Below are positions 27,384 to 37,368 of a stretch of 64,000 bases of DNA, piece after piece (within the stretch, counting starts at the first letter, position 1; every line of letters starts with the position of its first letter). Source of the DNA: Lachnospiraceae bacterium MC2017 (GTDB lineage Bacteria > Bacillota > Clostridia > Lachnospirales > Lachnospiraceae); NCBI GenBank assembly GCA_000701625.1, contig KL370803.1, positions 251,206 through 315,205 on the forward strand, in the 5' to 3' direction. A program made the position numbers and the translations under genes. Under the pieces are notes generated by a model. That model saw only the letters and a program-made list of their open reading frames with translations, was not told the origin of the DNA and made no database searches.

Positions 27384-28136
27384 TTACGTTTTACTAAACG
27401 GCACCTTTAGTACCACCGTGGTTCCTATACCTATTTCACTATCAATATACATCTGACCACCCTCAAGTCTTTCTATACGCTGCCTGACACCGCGTATACC
27501 AATATGAGTCTTGTTCGAAGTATATGGCGCGTTCACATCAAATCCAACGCCATCATCCTGTACCGTCAACAGTATCCCATCATCCTGCTCTTCCGTGGTG
27601 ATCGTGACAGTTCCTCCATTTGGACGCTTTTCAACGCCATGTTTTACTGCATTTTCAACTAATGGCTGAAGTGTCAGAACAGGAATTTCAAAGTCATCCG
27701 ATTCCAGATCATATTTTACTTGCAAACCTCTTTCAAATCTCATTTTTTCAAGTGCGATATATTTCTTTACATGCGTTAATTCCTCTCTAAACGGAACAAG
27801 TCCTTCCTTTCCTAGCGAATCCATATTTGCCCTTAAGTAATCAGAAAAATCCGCTACTGCTCTTTGTGCTTTTTCCGGATCCGATCCGCAGAGATAATAA
27901 ATTGAATTCAGACAGTTATACAGAAAATGCGGCTGCATCTGCGACAACATAAGCCTGGTCTTCATTTCATATATCTTCCGTTCCTGTTCTGTCATCTGCA
28001 CCGTCTGATCCATAAGTTTTTTCTCTTTGATCCTGTATTTTTTCACAAGAGAAAAACAGATTACCGCCATAATACAGGATATAAATATGCAAACCGTCAT
28101 ACATATATACAGAATAATGCTCACCCCCGTTTGCAC
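27384..28136 (-). CDS. LytS-like sensor histidine kinase
   Basis: A 250-residue kinase with one N-terminal membrane helix (about residues 5-28), a short coiled coil, the phosphoacceptor segment KTRLMLSQMQPHFLYNCLNSIYYL of the His_kinase (LytS/YehU) family and an HATPase domain with VENAVKHGVEKRPNGG, QDDGVGFD and HIGIRGVRQRIERL. It has almost no external sensor region, so it must sense in the membrane or through a partner. The start is uncertain: the frame opens at a GTG without a clear ribosome site. It follows the response regulator gene by 15 bases, so the pair is one operon. Confidence 0.9.
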   Translation of the reverse strand: MQTGVSIILYICMTVCIFISCIMAVICFSLVKKYRIKEKKLMDQTVQMTEQERKIYEMKTRLMLSQMQPHFLYNCLNSIYYLCGSDPEKAQRAVADFSDYLRANMDSLGKEGLVPFREELTHVKKYIALEKMRFERGLQVKYDLESDDFEIPVLTLQPLVENAVKHGVEKRPNGGTVTITTEEQDDGILLTVQDDGVGFDVNAPYTSNKTHIGIRGVRQRIERLEGGQMYIDSEIGIGTTVVLKVPFSKT

Positions 28137-28151
28137 TTAAACTGTAACGTA

Positions 28152-29012
28152 TCATGCCCTGTAAAAAAGCATGTTCTGAAGGCTTCCTCTGGTTAACTCC
28201 GCCCAACTGTACTGTGACATATAATCTGCAATAAGCGGCAGATGAACCGGATGATCGGGATTTTGATCTAAACTTTCAAGATAATCAAAGTAATCACACC
28301 CAAAAGAATCCTTGCGAACCCCTATCTTTCCACGTTGTCGGATCAGTACATCAGATCTGTCTACACTTTCAAATGCCGTAAAAAGATCTGTTCTAAGATT
28401 CTTAAAGTATGACAGGTGACTCGTCTGAGTATCTCTGTCTTCCCATAGAACATCCATTATCTCCTCGTTTGATACAAGCGCTCCTCGTCTGTCAACGAGA
28501 TACGCAAACAGTTCCTTTGTTTTGCTATATTGGAACTGTGCAGGTTCCCCATCTATAAATATCTCAAAATTCCCAAAAGTCCTAACCCATATCTCATGTC
28601 CGGAAATCCTGTTAATATCCTTCTTTGCTCTATCAGCATTCAATTCTTCACTCGAAATCTGATACCTTAGATCCATTAATTCTCTACGTACTTTATCTTC
28701 CGTCACCGGCTTCATTATATATCCGCTTGCATGTATATCCATAGCCTGACCGGTATATGCAGAATATCCCGTGGTAAAGATTATATTAATCCGTGGATTC
28801 ATCTCTTTCATACGTTTAGCCAGTACCAGTCCGTTTATTTCCCTCATGTTGATATCGAGAAATGCCACCTCAGGTTTATTCTTCTCCGCATAATTCAATG
28901 CATCAGCGGGCAAAGTAAATCCTAACACCTTTGCCTCCGGCATTACCCCTTTTACAGTCGAAACAAGCCCTTCCTCCGCAAGTTTCTCATCGTCGCATAC
29001 TATAATATCCAT
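28152..29012 (-). CDS. Response regulator with REC and SARP-like DNA-binding domain
   Basis: A 286-residue regulator. The REC domain at 1-125 has DDEK, the phosphoacceptor in VAFLDINMREINGL, the threonine in IIFTTGYSA and the lysine in GYIMKPV. From about residue 155 a winged helix of the SARP/Trans_reg_C type follows (VRTFGNFEIFIDGEPAQFQYSKTKELFAYLVDRRGALVSNEEIMDVLWED), then a short helical part. The full BTAD repeat region is not present. It is an unusual output for a LytS-type kinase, which normally pairs with LytTR. GAGGGAGT precedes the ATG. Direct repeats upstream (29161-29216) may be its targets. Confidence 0.88.
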   Translation of the reverse strand: MDIIVCDDEKLAEEGLVSTVKGVMPEAKVLGFTLPADALNYAEKNKPEVAFLDINMREINGLVLAKRMKEMNPRINIIFTTGYSAYTGQAMDIHASGYIMKPVTEDKVRRELMDLRYQISSEELNADRAKKDINRISGHEIWVRTFGNFEIFIDGEPAQFQYSKTKELFAYLVDRRGALVSNEEIMDVLWEDRDTQTSHLSYFKNLRTDLFTAFESVDRSDVLIRQRGKIGVRKDSFGCDYFDYLESLDQNPDHPVHLPLIADYMSQYSWAELTRGSLQNMLFYRA

Positions 29013-29359
29013 ACTCCCTCAACCCCTCAAAGACTCCAGCTTTTAATTCCGACTTTTCAAAAGCAGATTTCTAAAATGCATACTCCTAGTATTAATATCG
29101 GTAAAAACCAGAAAATTATTATTATTCCTTTGGACAGTTCACAACCTAAAAGTGTATGCAATTTTGAACCTTCAAAACTACCATTTGTACCCGTAAAAAT
29201 ACGCATTTGTAGCCGTTATGTGTCTTTTAATCTTGTATACTATACACAAGATACAACCAATTCAAAGCGACATCTTTATTTTGTGATCAGGCCTCTTATC
29301 AGAAGGATCTGAAAATGTTTACTTTTTCTTTTTTGCATGGATGCTGAAGGGAGTATAAA
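29013..29359. promoter_or_regulatory. Divergent regulator/sigma-factor spacer
   Basis: 347 bases without a gene between the response regulator (-) and the sigma factor (+). It holds two 13-base direct repeats CATTTGTAnCCGT at 29182-29194 and 29204-29216, a third degenerate copy near 29161-29170, a possible -10 TATACT at 29236-29241 and an inverted repeat ATCTTGT / ACAAGAT around it. No open frame here looks like a gene. Confidence 0.6.
29182..29216 (+). repeat. Two direct repeats spaced 22 bases, probable regulator-binding sites
   Basis: CATTTGTACCCGT at 29182 and CATTTGTAGCCGT at 29204 differ at one base and start exactly 22 bases apart, two turns of the helix. ATTTTGAACC at 29161 is a poorer copy in the same phase. 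SARP proteins bind direct repeats in such spacing next to the -10 box. The second copy ends 19 bases before a TATACT on the plus strand and would cover the poor -35 region. Confidence 0.55.
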
Positions 29360-29875
29360 ATGGCCCAGACTAAACTTACTTTTGAATCGGTTTACAAAGA
29401 AAATTTTTCATATGTATACAATGTTATATATATGCGGCTGCTTCATAAAGAAACAGCCGAAGATCTTACCAGCCAGACTTTCTTAAATGCCTATAGTCAC
29501 TTCGACAGCTTCGATGGAACAAAGGCATCAGCAAGAACCTGGCTTTGTTCCATAGCAAGAAATCTGACTATCGATTATTTCCGACGGGCAGCTATACGTC
29601 CGGATACTCTTACAGAAAAACTACCTGAAACGCCTGTCGAAGACGAATATGAGGTCTTAAAAGATCCAATAAACGAAGAAGTGCGTTACCTTTTATCCGT
29701 AGCTCGTGAAGAAGAAAGGGAACTTATCTCTCTGCGCTACGGTATGGATCTTTCGCCTTCCGAAATAAGTGAGATCCTTGGCATTAGTCCAAAGGCTGTA
29801 TCGGAACGGATCAGGCGTCTTATAGAAAAATGCAGAAAAATTGAAAAAAAGCGAAATGTGATCGATATTTTTTAA
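29360..29875 (+). CDS. ECF-type RNA polymerase sigma factor
   Basis: A 171-residue sigma-70 family protein with region 2 (FSYVYNVIYMRLLHKETAEDLTSQTFLNAYSHFDSFDG, then WLCSIARNLTIDYFRR) and region 4 (LISLRYGMDLSPSEISEILGISPKAVSERIRRLIEKC). It lacks regions 1 and 3, as ECF factors do. GAAGGGAG is six bases before the ATG. No anti-sigma gene is next to it: the gene downstream is on the other strand. It lies opposite the two-component operon, whose regulator may control it. A strong terminator follows. Confidence 0.9.
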   Translation: MAQTKLTFESVYKENFSYVYNVIYMRLLHKETAEDLTSQTFLNAYSHFDSFDGTKASARTWLCSIARNLTIDYFRRAAIRPDTLTEKLPETPVEDEYEVLKDPINEEVRYLLSVAREEERELISLRYGMDLSPSEISEILGISPKAVSERIRRLIEKCRKIEKKRNVIDIF

Positions 29876-29940
29876 TCCGGATCAAATATACTTAGCGTAT
29901 TTCAAACATATGCGAATCAAATAAAAATCCCTATAGATCA

Positions 29941-29983
29941 AAAAGACCTGAAAGCAGTTTTTTCTACTTTCAGGTCTTTTTTT
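29941..29983. terminator. Bidirectional terminator after the sigma factor gene
   Basis: A 14-base perfect stem AAAAGACCTGAAAG (29941-29954) with CTTTCAGGTCTTTT (29967-29980), loop of 12 bases, followed on the plus strand by a run of seven T. The complementary strand also ends in T, so it can terminate the convergent zinc-ribbon gene from the right. Confidence 0.9.
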
Positions 29984-30032
29984 GTTATCCTTTATCCCTT
30001 TATTGATCAGAACATTTCTTTCAATATACAAA

Positions 30033-31490
30033 CTAGAAAAACAGCGAAAATCCATATCTGCCATCTCTCCCGACTTTTGCCCTATACATCATACAACTTA
30101 TGGCATCAACTGCATAAATCGTACCTGTATCCTCAAGTGTCCCATCAGGAGATTCAAAATACTCATCAATAATATAATATATCCTGCTTCCCTCTTTTGC
30201 AGCCTTTGTGCATAGGTACTTATAATGGCCGTTAACTCCCGGTACATTCCCGTAAATATCCAGAAGTGCTCCGGTTGCAACTAGTGAAGCTGCCACATAT
30301 GCTGTTGCATCTTCCGACGAACATGTTCCTACGATATTCAGGTTATAGGTCATTTCAACTACCGGGCTAGTTACCCCCTTATCCGACACAGAAACAAATT
30401 TCAATGTGCTCTTTCCTAAAGGCATCGGAATAGGATTCGTATATTGATTAGATGAAACCGTTGGTTCCGTTCCATCGGTAGTATAATATACATTTTCCAA
30501 GTTCGGAGATGATACCGTAATGTATTCCGGTTCTGCATAGTTCCCCGAAACCGGAAGGATCATCGGCGGTTCCGGAACATCAAATACAACTTCATAGGTC
30601 ATTCTTACAGGTTTAGAAACCATGTCATGGGGATTTACAAAAATAGCTGTAATGATCGTCTTTCCCTCTGTAACCGGTATCGAATCCATATAAAGTTCAG
30701 ATGCGGTAGTCGGAAGCGTTCCATCCGTTGTATAGTAGATATCGCCTGTCATTGCCGCTGACAACTCAACCATTATCTCATCATCATACCTGCCGCCTGC
30801 TTTAGAGAAATCAGGAGGCATGGTCATATAATCCTTATACATCTCGAAAATATCATCATCGGAACAACCGGCAAGTAAACGATTAATGGTTTCATAATCA
30901 GATTGACCCTTAAGTATATTTATCAATCTGCCGTATGCATCCATATTTTCAGGATCCCGTTCGATCACTGAAAACAGTACCTCTGTCGCCTCGTCATCAA
31001 GATTTATCCTGTGAAGAGCATCTGCGTACTGAATCCTCTCGTTAAATAAAAAAGTATTCTCCGCTTCGTCATCTGCTTCAAACGCTTTTTCATATAGCTC
31101 AACAGCCTCTGTATACTCACCGGATTCATACGCCCGGTCAGCCTCCAGAAGATTATGACCATTTTTTCCATTTGATGATAAATAATAAGATGATGCTGCA
31201 AAAGTGATCACTATAAGCACGACCAATATGCCAAAAATAGCCATACCTGCCCGTCTAAACAGACTGACTTTCTTTTGCAGCGTAGGAAGTTCGATGTTTT
31301 CCTGTGAAACTTTACGCTGTCCATCAGGTCCAAATAAAGAGCCCAGCGTACCGGCCATCTCATTCCGGGTTTCTGCAATGCTCTCTTCAATATCCAGTTC
31401 ATAATCCGGCACTATTTGTATTGCATAGCCGCATTTCGGACAGAACATCCGGTCTTTCGGAATTTCTGTACCACACCTGGGACAATTCAT
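30033..31490 (-). CDS. Membrane-anchored zinc-ribbon protein with TPR-like and CHB/HEX repeats
   Basis: A 485-residue protein of unknown function. It begins with a zinc ribbon (MNCPRCGTEIPKDRMFCPKCGYAI), has a membrane helix at about residues 80-105, a TPR-like segment at about 115-215 (ADRAYESGEYTEAVELYEKAFEADDEAENTF) and two copies of the chitobiase/hexosaminidase C-terminal module with YYTTDGT (IYYTTDGTLPTTASELY and VYYTTDGTEPTVSSNQY). The C-terminal 90 residues are unassigned. The ribbon is inside and the repeats outside. It follows folD by 16 bases on the same strand but has no obvious link to folate. Confidence 0.8.
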   Translation of the reverse strand: MNCPRCGTEIPKDRMFCPKCGYAIQIVPDYELDIEESIAETRNEMAGTLGSLFGPDGQRKVSQENIELPTLQKKVSLFRRAGMAIFGILVVLIVITFAASSYYLSSNGKNGHNLLEADRAYESGEYTEAVELYEKAFEADDEAENTFLFNERIQYADALHRINLDDEATEVLFSVIERDPENMDAYGRLINILKGQSDYETINRLLAGCSDDDIFEMYKDYMTMPPDFSKAGGRYDDEIMVELSAAMTGDIYYTTDGTLPTTASELYMDSIPVTEGKTIITAIFVNPHDMVSKPVRMTYEVVFDVPEPPMILPVSGNYAEPEYITVSSPNLENVYYTTDGTEPTVSSNQYTNPIPMPLGKSTLKFVSVSDKGVTSPVVEMTYNLNIVGTCSSEDATAYVAASLVATGALLDIYGNVPGVNGHYKYLCTKAAKEGSRIYYIIDEYFESPDGTLEDTGTIYAVDAISCMMYRAKVGRDGRYGFSLFF

Positions 31491-31506
31491 TTATCACACC
31501 ACCTGC

Positions 31507-32358
31507 TCAGTGCTGCATTTTATATGCAGCAACCGTATTTTTCATAAGCATAGCAATAGTCATAGGACCAACACCGCCAGGAACCGGCGTAATATAACCG
31601 GCAACCGGTTCTACTTCATCAAACTTTACGTCACCGCAAAGCTTTTTCCCATCATTTTTTTCAGGATCAAGTCTATGGATACCAACATCTATTACAGTTG
31701 CTCCGGGCTTGACATACTCTGCTGTTATAAACTCGGGTCTACCGATTGCAACAACAAGAATATCTGCTTCTCTTGTTATCAAAGCCAGATCCTTAGTATG
31801 TGAATGTGTAACCGTTACAGTTCCGTTTTCTCTCAAAAGAAGCATGGCTGCAGGCTTACCTACAATATTACTTCTGCCTACCACAACGCAACGTTTGCCA
31901 TCGATGTCTATATCAGATCTTTTCAGAAGTTCTATGATACCTGCCGGTGTGCAGGATACAAATCCTTTGTCTCCGATAGAAAGCGCTCCGACAGATGCCT
32001 TAGAAAAACCATCTACGTCTTTCATAGGAGAAATAGCTTCTATCACATGATCTTCATTAATAGTCTTCGGAACAGGAAGCTGAACCAGGATACCATTGAT
32101 CTCAGGATCATTATTTAACTCATCGATCAGTGAGAGCAACTTTTCTTCAGTGGTATCTTCCGGAAGTTCATAACTCACGGAACGAATACCGCAGTACTCA
32201 CATGCTTTCTTTTTGTTTCTGACATAAACAGCACTTGCCGGATCATTACCAACCAGCACTACTGCCAGAGAAGGCTTTATTCCTCCGGCCGAAATCTCAT
32301 CCCTAACCTCATCACGGATAGCCTGGGAAATAGCCTTTCCATCGATCAATTTTGCCAT
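31507..32358 (-). CDS. folD: Bifunctional methylene-THF dehydrogenase/cyclohydrolase FolD
   Basis: A 283-residue FolD, which oxidises 5,10-methylene-THF and hydrolyses the product to 10-formyl-THF. The catalytic lysine lies in VYVRNKKKACEYCGI, the nucleotide fold in RCVVVGRSNIVGKPAAMLLL, and the C-terminal PVPGGVGPMTIAMLMKNT is a family signature. It starts 24 bases after fhs, so the two adjacent one-carbon enzymes that meet at 10-formyl-THF are coexpressed. Confidence 0.97.
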   Translation of the reverse strand: MAKLIDGKAISQAIRDEVRDEISAGGIKPSLAVVLVGNDPASAVYVRNKKKACEYCGIRSVSYELPEDTTEEKLLSLIDELNNDPEINGILVQLPVPKTINEDHVIEAISPMKDVDGFSKASVGALSIGDKGFVSCTPAGIIELLKRSDIDIDGKRCVVVGRSNIVGKPAAMLLLRENGTVTVTHSHTKDLALITREADILVVAIGRPEFITAEYVKPGATVIDVGIHRLDPEKNDGKKLCGDVKFDEVEPVAGYITPVPGGVGPMTIAMLMKNTVAAYKMQH

Positions 32359-32382
32359 TTCAATAAACCTTTCCTACGTAGT

Positions 32383-34053
32383 TCAAAAAAGACCTGTGAT
32401 CTTTCCATTATCATCAACATCAATATCATATGCCGCAGGATGCTTTGAAAGTCCCGGCATTGTAAGTACATTTCCGGTAAGTACAACAACAAACCCTGCA
32501 CCTGCTGAAACATATACATCTCTTACATGAAGTGTAAAACCATCAGGACGTCCAAGAAGGGTCGCATCATCCGAAAGCGAATACTGTGTCTTTGCCATGC
32601 AGACAGGAAGATCTCCAAAGCCCATATCTGTCAGTCGCTGAAGCATATTTGCAGCACTTGTTGAAAAATCAACATCCTTCGCACCATATATTTTTGTTGC
32701 CACTGCCTCTATTTTTTCTTTTAACGGAAGTTTCAGGTCATAGAGCGGATGGAAATCTGATTTTTTATTTTCCAGAGTATCAAGGATTTCATTAGCAAGT
32801 GTGATTCCACCTTCACCACCCTTTTCCCAAACCTGGGCATAGGCATATGAACATCCCTTTGCTCTTACAAAATCTTCAACAAATCTGGTCTCCGCCTCTG
32901 TATCACTCACAAATGCATTAAGTGTCACAACAACCGGAACACCAAACTGCTGGAGATTTTCAATATGCTTCTCAAGATTTACGATACCCTTTTTAAGAGC
33001 ATCCATATTTTCCTTATTTAGATCAGCCTTAAGGACTCCGCCGTTATATTTAAGTGCACGAACTGTAGCCACAAGAACTACCGCATCTGGCTTAAGTCCT
33101 GCCTCACGGCACTTGATATCAAAGAATTTCTCAGCACCAAGATCAGCGCCGAATCCAGCCTCGGTAATTACATAATCCGCCATCTTAAGTGCAGTTTCCG
33201 TTGCACGTACAGAGTTGCAGCCATGTGCGATATTAGCAAAAGGTCCACCATGAACAAATGCAGGTGTATGCTCAAGCGTCTGAATGAGATTTGGCTTAAG
33301 TGCATCCTTAAGAAGCGCAGCCATTGCTCCTACAGCCTTGATATCACCAGCTGTTACGGGCTTTCCGTCAACGTCATACGCAACTACCATTTTTGACAAA
33401 CGAGCCTTTAATTCCTCAAGATTACGAGAGAGACAAAAAACTGCCATAACTTCACTTGCAACAGTGATCGTGAAATGATCTTCTCTCACATAACCATCCG
33501 CCTTTGATCCAAGCCCAACTACAACGTTGCGAAGAACACGATCATTAAGGTCAACACATCTCTTTATAGCGATCTGTCTGGTATCGATCCTTAATTCGTT
33601 TCCCTGTTGGATATGATTGTCGAGCATTGCGCAGCACAGGTTATTTGCAGAAGTGATAGCGTGAAAATCTCCTGTGAAATGAAGATTTAATTCATCCATA
33701 GGAACGACCTGCGCCATACCGCCGCCAGCAGCCCCTCCCTTAATTCCAAAGCAAGGTCCGAGAGACGGTTCTCTTAAAGCAATAGCCGCTTTTTTATTCA
33801 GTCTGCCAAACGCTTCTCCAAGCCCCACGGTAATGGTGGTCTTTCCCTCTCCCGCAGGTGTAGGATTAATAGCAGTTACCAGGATGAGCTTACCATTCGG
33901 TCTGTCGCTGATCTTTCGAATAAACTCTTCGGAAAGTTTAGCCTTGTACTTTCCATAAAGTTCCAGGTCATCCTCTTCGATCCCCAGAGATGCTGCAACA
34001 TTCTTAATAGGTTCCAGTACGGCCTCTTCAGCGATTTCGATATCAGATTTCAT
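32383..34053 (-). CDS. fhs: Formate-tetrahydrofolate ligase
   Basis: 556 residues from the ATG at 34053 ([11 protein letters not shown]), five bases after GGAGG; the frame also opens at 34065. It joins formate to THF using ATP, giving 10-formyl-THF. The P-loop is in [21 protein letters not shown], with [37 protein letters not shown] downstream, both diagnostic. The start overlaps the ftsK stop by 11 bases. It acts with FolD to feed C1 units for purine and methionine synthesis, and metH lies in the same direction upstream. Confidence 0.97.
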   Translation of the reverse strand: MKSDIEIAEEAVLEPIKNVAASLGIEEDDLELYGKYKAKLSEEFIRKISDRPNGKLILVTAINPTPAGEGKTTITVGLGEAFGRLNKKAAIALREPSLGPCFGIKGGAAGGGMAQVVPMDELNLHFTGDFHAITSANNLCCAMLDNHIQQGNELRIDTRQIAIKRCVDLNDRVLRNVVVGLGSKADGYVREDHFTITVASEVMAVFCLSRNLEELKARLSKMVVAYDVDGKPVTAGDIKAVGAMAALLKDALKPNLIQTLEHTPAFVHGGPFANIAHGCNSVRATETALKMADYVITEAGFGADLGAEKFFDIKCREAGLKPDAVVLVATVRALKYNGGVLKADLNKENMDALKKGIVNLEKHIENLQQFGVPVVVTLNAFVSDTEAETRFVEDFVRAKGCSYAYAQVWEKGGEGGITLANEILDTLENKKSDFHPLYDLKLPLKEKIEAVATKIYGAKDVDFSTSAANMLQRLTDMGFGDLPVCMAKTQYSLSDDATLLGRPDGFTLHVRDVYVSAGAGFVVVLTGNVLTMPGLSKHPAAYDIDVDDNGKITGLF

Positions 34054-37000
34054 CATGTCCTCCATTCAAGTAATTTTCAAACTCCATTTCTGTCATTAGG
34101 ATCTGACGGGCTTTTGTTCCATCCTCTCCTGTTACTACTCCTGCTTCTGCAAGCTGATCCATGATCCTCGCTGCGCGGTTAAATCCTATCTTAAATTTAC
34201 GCTGCAGCTTGCCTATAGATGCCTTATTAGTTTCAATAATAAACCTTCCGGCATCGGAAAAATACTGATCTCTGTCATCCTCAGGCTCAGTTTCGCCGCT
34301 ATCGCCCTGACGTGGATCATTTGATGATGCCGACTGAGCTTCAATAGCCGCCGTTATCTCTTCCTGAGCTTCAGAATCAGAAGTATTTTCTCCTGTGATG
34401 AAGTTTACCACATTTTGCACCTCATCGTCTGTAATAAAAGCACCCTGTATACGTTCAGGTTTTGAATAACCCTGAGGGTAGAAAAGCATATCTCCCTTTC
34501 CAAGAAGTTTTTCCGCACCGACCATATCCAATATGGTTCTGGAATCCACGCCTGATGAAACCGCAAAGGCAATACGGCTCGGCATGTTAGCCTTAATAAG
34601 ACCTGTAATGACATCTACCGAAGGTCTCTGTGTAGCTATTATCAAATGGATACCTGCCGCACGTGCAAGCTGTGCCAGACGACAGATTGAACTTTCAACG
34701 TCAGATTTCGCGACCATCATAAGATCTGCAAGCTCGTCAACAATGATAACTATCTGCGGCAGTATCTCATATGGCGAGCCATCTGCTCTGGTTTCTCCCT
34801 TTCGATTAAGTTCCGGAACTATTTCATTAAAGCCCTGCATATTTCGTACACGAGCCCTGGCAAACAGCTGATATCTGCGATCCATTTCTGCAACGCCCCA
34901 TTTAAGCGCACCTGCCGCTTTCTGAGGGTCTGTCACGACCGGAGTTAAAAGATGCGGCAGACCATTATAAACAGATAGTTCTACCACCTTTGGATCGATC
35001 ATTATAAGCTTTACTTCATCAGGTTTAGCCTTATAGAGAATACTCATAATGATAGTGTTGATACAGACAGATTTACCGGAACCGGTCGCACCGGCAATAA
35101 GCAAATGCGGCATCTTTGCTATATCAAATACTACAACTTCTCCGCCAATATTTTTTCCTACTGCAAATGAAAGCTTTGATCTTGCATTCTGAAACGTCTG
35201 TCTTTCTATAAGATCCCGGAACATTACAGTCTGATTAACAGAGTTTGGTATCTCGATACCGATAGCAGCCTTTCCGGGGATAGGCGCCTCTATACGAATA
35301 TCTGTAGCAGCCAGATTAAGCTGAATATCATCTGCAAGACTCAATATCTTGTTTACTTTTACTCCCTGTTCCGGCTGCATCTCATATCTGGTAACGGATG
35401 GACCCTGAACAGCATTAAGCATTTTTACACGGACATTAAAACTAGCAAGCGTATTAACAAGTTTTTCCGCCGTCTCGTTAAGCACCTGTCTGGACTCTGT
35501 TTCAACAGGCTTTCCCTTTGTAAGGAGATTTATATCCGGGAAAAGATACGGCTTAGGCGGTAGCTTCTTTACCTTTTCCTCAGCATTTTTCTTTTCCGCC
35601 GGCTTCTCCGCACTTTTACTGAACCCGGCTATTTCACGTTCTTCATCTGAGAGATCCGGTCTCATTGCTTCTTCCTGATATATAGCTTTCGGGTGATCAT
35701 ATGCCGGTATCTCTATAACACCATCTCTTGGATCATTTACTTCTATCGGAGCTATTTTTCTCTTTCCGGAAGATTTGATCAGATCATCCGTATAACGGAC
35801 TATGCTATCAGCATATTTATCTGTTTCTGACTCCTCAGATTCATCCTCCATGTCTTCAGACTCATAAACATCAGAATAGTAGTCATCTTCATCATCAAGA
35901 AGGATTTCATGCATGTCATGATGAATTTCTCTTATTTCTCTTTGCGGCTTTGATACATGACTTTCAGCGTCCGAATGATCCGGTTCATCCGGTTCATCCT
36001 CTTCATCTCTGTAACTGTCATTTTCATCGTAGCTACCGAATTCAAACTCATCATCTACATACTCATCATTATTCGTGTCCGGTGAATAAAACCTTTCATC
36101 ATCATCGTCAGAAGAATACGGTTCCTCATCCTCATAAGCGTGATCCATATCCGTGCTTTGAGATGTTTCATCAAAAGCTTCATATGATTCACTGTCATGA
36201 CTTACAGGGGTTATCACACGAAACGTACTGAGTCCGTTATCAAAGAAACCGTCCTCATACATCTCCGTATCTGTAGATTCATCATCGGTATCAACGTCTT
36301 TCCGATCATCTTCTTTATCAATAATGTTGGAATCCATATCCGATAAATTATCAGTTTCAGATAACTCTTCTACTTTATCATCAAATACAGGTTTAACACG
36401 ATTGGACGGATTCATTGCAAAAGGCGAGTACCCCTTCACAGACTCATCCTCGTCGATCTGCTCAGTTTCAAACTCATCAAGATCTTTCGGAAACGGCACT
36501 TCCAAGGGTTCACCTGCAACCGGAGTCAGCTTATTACTTTTCTTTCTGCCTTCTCCAACAGTCAGATCCGGTATGCGTTCCCTATGTGATACACGTTCTT
36601 CGACTTCTTTTAAGTGTTCTTCTCTTTCTCTCTGCCGTCTTTCAGCTCTTTCTCTTGATCTTTCTGCCCGTATAAGTTCTCTTTCTTCTCTTGCCGCTGC
36701 CCTGTCCTTACGCCATTCTTCTGTAGACTGTTCTGCTCTGTCCGCCATCTTTCTGCCGCTGTATCTTAGTATAGAAATAAATGACTTTCCTGTGAGCATA
36801 ACAATACATATGATCGTCAGAACAAGCATAAGTGCTACTGCACCTACCACGCCAATTCCCTTTGCTGCACCCTCATAAATAGAACCGAATATTACTCCGC
36901 CTCCCCTATGAGTTGTTGCAGCGAAATCGTATAAACTCGAATAACCGGCTTCGTGAAATTCTTTACTGGAAAAGAGCTGAGAATACATTCCTCCAAGCAC

Positions 37001-37348
37001 AAATATCGCTGCACATGCTGCGAGCCGGATCAATGCACGGATATTATTGCGATTCCCCAGATAAAAGACTGTTCCGAAAAAAAGCAAAAAAGGCCACAAA
37101 AATTCCATGAATCCAAAGAGTCCAAAGAAAAACGAATTAACCGTATCGCCAAAAACAGATGTAAGTCCAAAATTACCCAATATTAAGACTACGCTTACAC
37201 CCAAAAGGAGAAGAAGTCCTACTTCCTCATATAATCCTTCCGGAACATCGTTTTCATCTGCCTTACTCCGACTCCCCTTCCTCCCGGATGTCTTTTTTCC
37301 TTTTGCAGAACTGCTCCGCTTTGTTGAAGTACTTTTTCTAGTTGCCAT
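34043..37348 (-). CDS. ftsK: DNA translocase FtsK/SpoIIIE
   Basis: An 1101-residue septal DNA pump. A basic lead of about 35 residues is followed by four membrane helices (about 40-195), then an arginine/glutamate-rich helix (EEREL...[11 protein letters not shown]). A long, strongly acidic, low-complexity linker fills about residues 285-560. The motor begins at about 610, with Walker [18 protein letters not shown] near 750 and Walker [16 protein letters not shown]; the C-terminal gamma winged helix follows ([18 protein letters not shown] region). It would clear chromosomes at division or sporulation. It is followed at once by fhs and preceded by uppP. Confidence 0.96.
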   Translation of the reverse strand: MATRKSTSTKRSSSAKGKKTSGRKGSRSKADENDVPEGLYEEVGLLLLLGVSVVLILGNFGLTSVFGDTVNSFFFGLFGFMEFLWPFLLFFGTVFYLGNRNNIRALIRLAACAAIFVLGGMYSQLFSSKEFHEAGYSSLYDFAATTHRGGGVIFGSIYEGAAKGIGVVGAVALMLVLTIICIVMLTGKSFISILRYSGRKMADRAEQSTEEWRKDRAAAREERELIRAERSRERAERRQREREEHLKEVEERVSHRERIPDLTVGEGRKKSNKLTPVAGEPLEVPFPKDLDEFETEQIDEDESVKGYSPFAMNPSNRVKPVFDDKVEELSETDNLSDMDSNIIDKEDDRKDVDTDDESTDTEMYEDGFFDNGLSTFRVITPVSHDSESYEAFDETSQSTDMDHAYEDEEPYSSDDDDERFYSPDTNNDEYVDDEFEFGSYDENDSYRDEEDEPDEPDHSDAESHVSKPQREIREIHHDMHEILLDDEDDYYSDVYESEDMEDESEESETDKYADSIVRYTDDLIKSSGKRKIAPIEVNDPRDGVIEIPAYDHPKAIYQEEAMRPDLSDEEREIAGFSKSAEKPAEKKNAEEKVKKLPPKPYLFPDINLLTKGKPVETESRQVLNETAEKLVNTLASFNVRVKMLNAVQGPSVTRYEMQPEQGVKVNKILSLADDIQLNLAATDIRIEAPIPGKAAIGIEIPNSVNQTVMFRDLIERQTFQNARSKLSFAVGKNIGGEVVVFDIAKMPHLLIAGATGSGKSVCINTIIMSILYKAKPDEVKLIMIDPKVVELSVYNGLPHLLTPVVTDPQKAAGALKWGVAEMDRRYQLFARARVRNMQGFNEIVPELNRKGETRADGSPYEILPQIVIIVDELADLMMVAKSDVESSICRLAQLARAAGIHLIIATQRPSVDVITGLIKANMPSRIAFAVSSGVDSRTILDMVGAEKLLGKGDMLFYPQGYSKPERIQGAFITDDEVQNVVNFITGENTSDSEAQEEITAAIEAQSASSNDPRQGDSGETEPEDDRDQYFSDAGRFIIETNKASIGKLQRKFKIGFNRAARIMDQLAEAGVVTGEDGTKARQILMTEMEFENYLNGGHDEI

Positions 37349-37368
37349 GAAACCCCTACACCCTAATA

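Noticed and set aside
29076-29312. Plus-strand frame in the regulator/sigma spacer
   Set aside because: No ribosome site, no family features, and it covers the direct repeats and the promoter region of the sigma factor.
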